From JBAXBF01 sp034429745 (GTDB lineage Bacteria > Chloroflexota > Anaerolineae > Anaerolineales > DRKV01), in contig DAOUFY010000119.1 of NCBI GenBank assembly GCA_034429745.1, positions 1-8,324 of the forward strand: a stretch of 8,324 nt of DNA, read 5' to 3'. Below the pieces are notes generated by a model. It made no database searches, was not told where the DNA came from, and was given only the letters and a program-made list of their open reading frames with translations. Of this stretch, positions 5,610 to 8,324 are shown piece after piece. The translations under genes and the position numbers were made by a program. How positions within the stretch are numbered: position 1 is the stretch's first letter; each line of letters begins with the position of its first letter.

Positions 5610-6304
5610 AACCTGAAGATTTGTCTCTGCAATCCATATCTTTGCCTCCTTGGGAAATACTCCTTCATAAACCTCCCAGCTTGTCTCATACACCTTTGCC
5701 CGTTCTTTTTCTCTTGCATGGTTGGACAGGTGACGAAACCAAAATGTGGGTGTTCACTCGCCACTTGCAGAAGTCTTTTATCATCGTAGCTCTACGCGGT
5801 CTTTTTCCTACCCCTCAAGGTGGGTTTGGATGGTATGAGCTTCAAGAAGGTGTATTTCCTTCGACTGTAAAGTTTCAAGAATCCTTAACTTCGATTTCTT
5901 CTTTATGCAGCGAACTTCCACATTTACCTCATTTCGCTGATGCGAATTTTTCATCCTTGCATTGGATGGGTTTCAGCCAAGGTGCTGCTTTAGCCTTTAT
6001 GATCGGCTTAACCTACCCACAACTCGCTCAATCTATTGTTGGGTTTGCAGGTTATCTTCCTCATGGGGCTCTATCGCTTTGTAAAAAGCAACCTCTCCTC
6101 AACACTCCAGTTTTTATTGCCCATGGCACTTATGATAAAACTATCCCCATAGCCCGAGCGCATAAAACTGTTGAATGGCTTACCATTGCCGGCGCCCAAG
6201 TAACTTATTGTGAAAGTTCAACCGGGCATCAAGTTAGTTTGGATTGTCTAAAACAAGCTGAAACTTTTCTAAAAAAGAACATCAAACATCTTAATCAGGA
6301 GTAG
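5606..6304 (+). CDS. Alpha/beta hydrolase, phospholipase/carboxylesterase type
   Basis: A 232-residue single-domain serine esterase. The oxyanion-hole HG is at 38-39 in LFLLHGWTGDE, the nucleophile is Ser124 in MGFSQGAALA, the acid Asp177 in AHGTYDKTIP and the base His208 in STGHQ; these are ordered and spaced as in the YpfH/carboxylesterase branch of the fold. GFSQG is the characteristic elbow of this branch. No signal peptide is visible. The ATG overlaps the patatin stop (ATGA) and has no Shine-Dalgarno of its own, so it probably depends on translational coupling, and the two lipolytic enzymes are likely made together. It may take over lysophospholipid or short acyl ester products of the patatin, but this is inference; the true substrate cannot be read from the sequence. 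Confidence 0.88.
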   Translation: MKPEDLSLQSISLPPWEILLHKPPSLSHTPLPVLFLLHGWTGDETKMWVFTRHLQKSFIIVALRGLFPTPQGGFGWYELQEGVFPSTVKFQESLTSISSLCSELPHLPHFADANFSSLHWMGFSQGAALAFMIGLTYPQLAQSIVGFAGYLPHGALSLCKKQPLLNTPVFIAHGTYDKTIPIARAHKTVEWLTIAGAQVTYCESSTGHQVSLDCLKQAETFLKKNIKHLNQE

Positions 6305-6307
6305 GAT

Positions 6308-8324
6308 ATGTCCAAATCTCTTCATATTCAACCAGCACTGCTTCGTACCCCCTTTTCAGATTACCATTTTTATCGGATAGAAACACTCGAACAACAAGGC
6401 TTAACAAATATCTCCGCTTTGCCTTTTTGTATAAGGGTATTATTGGAAATGGCTTTTCGCCAATTTCAGTTAGGAAAATGTTCAGAAGAAGATTTGCTTC
6501 ATGTCGCCTCTTGGACCCCACAAGCTAACAGGCAGGCTTTTCCTTTTTACCCCGCTCGCGTTCTAATGCAGGATTTTACCGGCGTCCCAGCTATCGTTGA
6601 TTTGGCAGCCATGCGCTCTGCCCTCTTCCGCTTAGGTAAAGATGCCCAAAAAGTCAACCCGTTGCTCCCTTTAGACCTTGTCATAGATCATTCTCTTCAA
6701 GTAGACTATTATGCCTGTCCTGATGCAGAAGCACTAAATACTCAGCTCGAATTTCAGCGAAATCAAGAACGCTACCAATTTTTACGCTGGGGGCAAAAAT
6801 CCTTTTCTAACTTTAGGGTTGTCCCTCCATCTACTGGTATAGTTCATCAAGTCAACATTGAATATTTAGCCCCTGTTGTCATGACTCAAAAACGTGATGG
6901 ACACATCCTCGCCTTTCCAGACACTTTAGTAGGCACAGATTCACATACCACAATGGTTAATGCTTTGGGTGTAGTTGGTTGGGGAGTTGGTGGCATTGAA
7001 GCCGAAGCTGTCATGCTTAATCAACCACTCGATTTACTGCTACCTGATGTGATTGGTTTTCGATTAGAAGGCAAACCCAAATCGGGTATTTCCGCAACAG
7101 ATATTGTACTTACCATTACCTCGCTATTACGCAAAAAAGGCGTTGTCGGTAAATTTGTTGAATTTTTCGGTCCTGGCTTTTTCAATCTTTCTCTCGCCGA
7201 TCGTGCTACCATCAGCAATATGGCTCCAGAATACGGAGCTACAATTGGTTTCTTCCCCATTGATCAAGAAACACTCAATTATCTTGCACTTACCGGTCGT
7301 TCCAGCGAACACATCGCTTTAGTAGAACAGTATTGCAAAGCGCAGCACCTTTTCTACACACCACAAACACCTGATCCTAGCTACACAGAAATTATTACAT
7401 TAGACTTATCCACTGTTGAACCTTGTATAGCAGGTCCTAAACGACCTCATGATCTTATCCCTTTAAAATCTAGCAAAAAGTCTTTTCAAATTAGTCTCAC
7501 TGCCCCATTAAAAGAACGTGGATTTGAGCTCTCTGACGAAGAGACGAAAAAAACAATTAACATTAACCTTGATGGAAAAGAAGTTCAGCTTCAGCATGGA
7601 TCAGTTGTTATTGCAGCTATTACCTCATGCACCAATACTTCAAACCCTTTTACAATAATCGAAGCTGCTTTGTTGGCTAAAAATGCTGTCGAAAAAGGTT
7701 TGTCAATTGCACCTTACGTAAAGACGAGTTTTGCTCCAGGCTCGCGCGTCGTCGTAGAGTATTTGCAGCAATCTCATTTGCTTGATCCTTTGCGAACCTT
7801 GGGCTTTGATGTGGTTGGTTATGGTTGTACAACTTGCATTGGCAACTCAGGTCCCCTCAAGCCCGAAATTGCCCAAGCGATTAGAGATCATCAGTTGGTT
7901 GCCGTTGCCGTACTTTCCGGCAACCGCAATTTTGAGGGACGTATCCATCCTTTAGTACGGGCAAATTATTTAGCATCACCCGCCTTAGTCATCGCCTATG
8001 CCCTTGCTGGACGCATGGATATTGACTTTGCTAAAGACCCCTTGGGGTATGACAAATCTAACCAACCCATCTATTTGGCGGATATTTTCCCCACTCAGGC
8101 AGATACCCATCAAATAGTCTCGTCTTCTTTGAAACCAGAGCTGTTTATTGAACGCTACAAAAACGTTTTTGACGGCAACGAGAGATGGAATAGCCTTAAC
8201 GTGTCCAGCAGTGTTACTTATGACTGGCAGCATTCATCAACTTATATTCAAGAACCCCCTTTTTTCAAAGACTTCTCCTTGTCCATCCCCCCTTTAAAAG
8301 ATATTATCGGAGCACGCGTCTTAG
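6308..8324 (+). CDS. acnA: Aconitate hydratase AcnA, 3' end cut by window
   Basis: This cytoplasmic [4Fe-4S] enzyme interconverts citrate and isocitrate. The frame is open from the ATG to the window edge (672 complete codons), lacking about 220 C-terminal residues, chiefly the swivelling domain. Landmarks follow E. coli AcnA closely: PARVLMQDFTGVPA near 80, DLVIDHS near 125, GTDSHTTM near 209-216, GWGVGGIEAEA, GKFVEFFG, and the cluster cysteines C441 in TSCTNTSNP and C507/C510 in GCTTCIGNSGP, then SGNRNFEGRIHPLV and NYLASPALVIAYALAG. These match AcnA/IRP1 rather than AcnB. 2-Methylisocitrate dehydratase AcnD is a close relative but a less likely alternative. AGGAG (6297-6301) lies 6 nt upstream, inside the 3' end of the hydrolase gene, and only 3 bp separate the two genes, so it is probably part of the same operon. 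Confidence 0.95.
   Translation, partial: MSKSLHIQPALLRTPFSDYHFYRIETLEQQGLTNISALPFCIRVLLEMAFRQFQLGKCSEEDLLHVASWTPQANRQAFPFYPARVLMQDFTGVPAIVDLAAMRSALFRLGKDAQKVNPLLPLDLVIDHSLQVDYYACPDAEALNTQLEFQRNQERYQFLRWGQKSFSNFRVVPPSTGIVHQVNIEYLAPVVMTQKRDGHILAFPDTLVGTDSHTTMVNALGVVGWGVGGIEAEAVMLNQPLDLLLPDVIGFRLEGKPKSGISATDIVLTITSLLRKKGVVGKFVEFFGPGFFNLSLADRATISNMAPEYGATIGFFPIDQETLNYLALTGRSSEHIALVEQYCKAQHLFYTPQTPDPSYTEIITLDLSTVEPCIAGPKRPHDLIPLKSSKKSFQISLTAPLKERGFELSDEETKKTININLDGKEVQLQHGSVVIAAITSCTNTSNPFTIIEAALLAKNAVEKGLSIAPYVKTSFAPGSRVVVEYLQQSHLLDPLRTLGFDVVGYGCTTCIGNSGPLKPEIAQAIRDHQLVAVAVLSGNRNFEGRIHPLVRANYLASPALVIAYALAGRMDIDFAKDPLGYDKSNQPIYLADIFPTQADTHQIVSSSLKPELFIERYKNVFDGNERWNSLNVSSSVTYDWQHSSTYIQEPPFFKDFSLSIPPLKDIIGARVL

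Noticed and set aside
6291..6521. Minus-strand open frame of 76 codons at the acnA start
   Set aside because: It is antisense to the esterase end and acnA N-terminus, both with clear family motifs; it is a shadow frame.
7021..7322. Several short open frames on both strands inside 7021-7322
   Set aside because: All overlap conserved aconitase sequence in other frames and none has independent support.
7985..8233. 82-codon minus-strand frame near the right edge
   Set aside because: Antisense to conserved aconitase segments (NYLASPALVIAYALAG onward), with no recognisable domain.
1..8324. CRISPR arrays, insertion sequences, attachment sites, replication origins
   Set aside because: No regularly spaced repeats, transposase or integrase frames, or DnaA-box clusters were seen on reading.

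Overview
The window reads as a bacterial chromosome segment holding a complete glycerol uptake and phosphorylation operon on the minus strand and, diverging from it, a lipolytic gene pair followed by a truncated aconitase gene on the plus strand. Base composition is moderately AT-rich, with AT-rich intergenic DNA, strong AGGAG/GGAGG ribosome binding sites and sigma70-type promoter boxes. There is no sign of phage, plasmid, transposase or CRISPR. The style of the small patatin protein and of the palindromic repeat at the left end recalls Anaerolineae (Chloroflexota), but this is an impression from memory; a Firmicutes host is not excluded.

Minus strand, in transcription order: glpF (4235 to 3462, glycerol channel), dhaK (3312 to 2311) and dhaL (2265 to 1636), the two substrate-handling subunits of a PTS-type dihydroxyacetone kinase, then glpK (1570 to 74, glycerol kinase), closed by a perfect 11-bp hairpin at 13-40. 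The starts of dhaK and glpK are best placed at internal ATGs (3312 and 1570) because of Shine-Dalgarno position. The glpF-dhaK and dhaL-glpK spacers contain hairpins without T-tracts, which may set relative expression within the operon.

The 465-bp divergent intergenic region (4236-4700) carries a good minus-strand promoter (TTGACT, 16 bp, TATAAT at 4583-4556), which implies an unusually long glpF leader of about 314 nt. Within that leader, 4322-4399 folds into a long two-helix RNA. Its only three A.C mismatches on the plus strand become G.U pairs on the minus strand, as expected for a structured transcript of the glpF mRNA. A sequence complementary to the glpF Shine-Dalgarno lies just downstream of it. 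I recognise no known riboswitch class here; this is the best candidate in the window for something undescribed.

Plus strand: a patatin-like phospholipase (4701-5609) overlaps by 4 nt an alpha/beta hydrolase of the phospholipase/carboxylesterase type (5606-6304). Three bases after that comes an AcnA-type aconitase (6308 to beyond the window end). A plausible reading is that lipid deacylation on one side yields glycerol or glycerol phosphodiesters, which the divergent operon imports and phosphorylates. No glycerol dehydrogenase, glycerol-3-phosphate dehydrogenase, DhaM or regulator gene lies inside the window, so the pathway is incomplete here.
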